Origin: an uncultured SAR86 cluster bacterium
GTDB taxonomy: Bacteria > Pseudomonadota > Gammaproteobacteria > Magnimaribacterales > AG-339-G14
Direction: 5' to 3'
Assembly: GCA_902578495.1 (NCBI GenBank)
Contig: CACHCY010000001.1
Span: 123,975 to 187,974 of the forward strand
DNA length: 64,000 nucleotides
Part shown: positions 63,407 through 64,000 of the stretch, piece after piece
Numbering within the stretch: position 1 is the stretch's first letter
How the letters are laid out: every line of letters begins with the position of its first letter
Notes under the pieces: generated by a model
The model's database searches: none
The model's input: the letters and a program-made list of their open reading frames with translations, nothing else
Told to the model about the DNA's origin: nothing
Position numbers and translations under genes: made by a program

Positions 63407-64000
63407 AAGACAATTGGGAAAGTGTCATTGGACTAGAAATTCATGTTCAGTTGAATTCAGAATCTAAAATATTTTCTGATGCTCCAACTAAATTTGGATC
63501 TGATCAAAATCTGCAAGCATGCGAAGTTGATCTTGGCATGCCAGGCACTCTTCCAGTTTTAAATGAAAAAGCCATTGAAAAGGCTATAAAGTTTGGAGTT
63601 GCTATCAATGCAGAGATTGCTGAGAAGGTAGGCTTTGCTAGAAAAAACTATTTTTATCCTGATTTACCAAAAGGTTATCAAATAAGTCAACTTGATGATC
63701 CAATAGTTGGCAAAGGATCAATTGAAATTCAACTAGGAGATCAGGAGATCAAAACAATTGGTATCACAAGAGCTCATCTCGAAGAAGATGCTGGCAAGTC
63801 GATACATGATCTATTTGAAAATGAGACTGCGATTGATCTTAATAGAGCTGGCACACCTTTATTAGAAATTGTCTCTGAGCCAGATATGTCGAATTCTGAA
63901 GAAGCGATTGCTTACTTAAAAAAAATTCATTCTATAGTTTGTGCTTTGGAAATTTCTGATGGGAATATGTCTCAAGGTTCAATGAGATGCGATGCAAATG
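63403..64000 (+). CDS. gatB: Aspartyl/glutamyl-tRNA amidotransferase subunit B, N-terminal part
   Basis: The ATG at 63403 overlaps the gatA stop (ATGA) and the frame stays open to the window end, about 199 codons of the usual 475. It starts [22 protein letters not shown], and contains [39 protein letters not shown] and the [16 protein letters not shown]-type motif. GatB activates the mischarged Asp- or Glu-tRNA by phosphorylation and amidates it with ammonia from GatA. The C-terminal part lies beyond base 64000. Confidence 0.97.
   Translation, partial: MKDNWESVIGLEIHVQLNSESKIFSDAPTKFGSDQNLQACEVDLGMPGTLPVLNEKAIEKAIKFGVAINAEIAEKVGFARKNYFYPDLPKGYQISQLDDPIVGKGSIEIQLGDQEIKTIGITRAHLEEDAGKSIHDLFENETAIDLNRAGTPLLEIVSEPDMSNSEEAIAYLKKIHSIVCALEISDGNMSQGSMRCDAN

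Overview
The window is one gene-dense stretch of a bacterial chromosome. It has low G+C (about one third by eye, not counted), almost no intergenic space, and no mobile elements, prophage or CRISPR. The gene orders are those of Gammaproteobacteria: purC-bamC-dapA, aspS-yebC-ybgC-tolQRAB-pal-cpoB, pyrG-kdsA-eno-ftsB-ispD-ispF-surE-pcm, rpsF-rpsR-rplI-dnaB-alr, the dcw division/wall cluster, rplM-rpsI-petABC-sspA, murA-hisG-hisD, kdsD-lpt-lptB and mreBCD. Small proteins, missing genes inside conserved blocks and abutting or overlapping convergent genes suggest a streamlined, probably marine, gammaproteobacterium of the SAR86 kind. That placement is inference from gene order and composition only.

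Layout. 1-4968: purC (partial), bamC, dapA, bcp, perM, bepA. 4969-13541 (all minus): aspS, yebC, a small PD-(D/E)xK nuclease, ybgC, the Tol-Pal genes, tRNA-Lys, crcB and a HIT protein. 13578-17210: proS, recA with a LexA box, pncC, fdxA and an unknown secreted protein. 17241-28746 (minus): pcm, surE, ispF, ispD, ftsB, eno, kdsA, pyrG, a di-iron ferritin-like protein, alr, dnaB and the S6/S18/L9 genes. 28813-44447 (minus): a 15-gene dcw cluster in which ftsQ-ftsA-ftsZ lies between ftsL and ftsI. 44571-50815: RNase P RNA, rsmI, an LpoA-like lipoprotein, sspA, cytochrome bc1, rpsI and rplM. 50884-64000: a DegS-like protease, hisD, hisG, murA, mlaC, kdsD, an LptC/LptA-like fusion, lptB, mgtE, mreDCB and gatCAB (gatB runs off the end).

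Much of the window serves the cell envelope: peptidoglycan precursor synthesis and the divisome, elongation (MreBCD), outer-membrane constriction (Tol-Pal), beta-barrel assembly (BamC, BepA), KDO supply and LPS export (KdsA, KdsD, Lpt), and DAP and D-Ala supply (DapA, Alr, Ddl). The rest is translation, CTP, isoprenoid and histidine synthesis, and respiration.

The points most worth a second look are: a PD-(D/E)xK nuclease in the slot where ruvCAB normally lies; murG, whose frame has no ATG/GTG/TTG and appears to start at ATT; one protein that seems to fuse LptC to the C-terminal half of LptA; a ProS of gamma type that has lost its editing insertion; a four-copy 10-bp repeat before mraZ that looks like an MraZ box; the moved ftsQAZ; and the loss of truD, nlpD, rpoS and mutS from their usual block.
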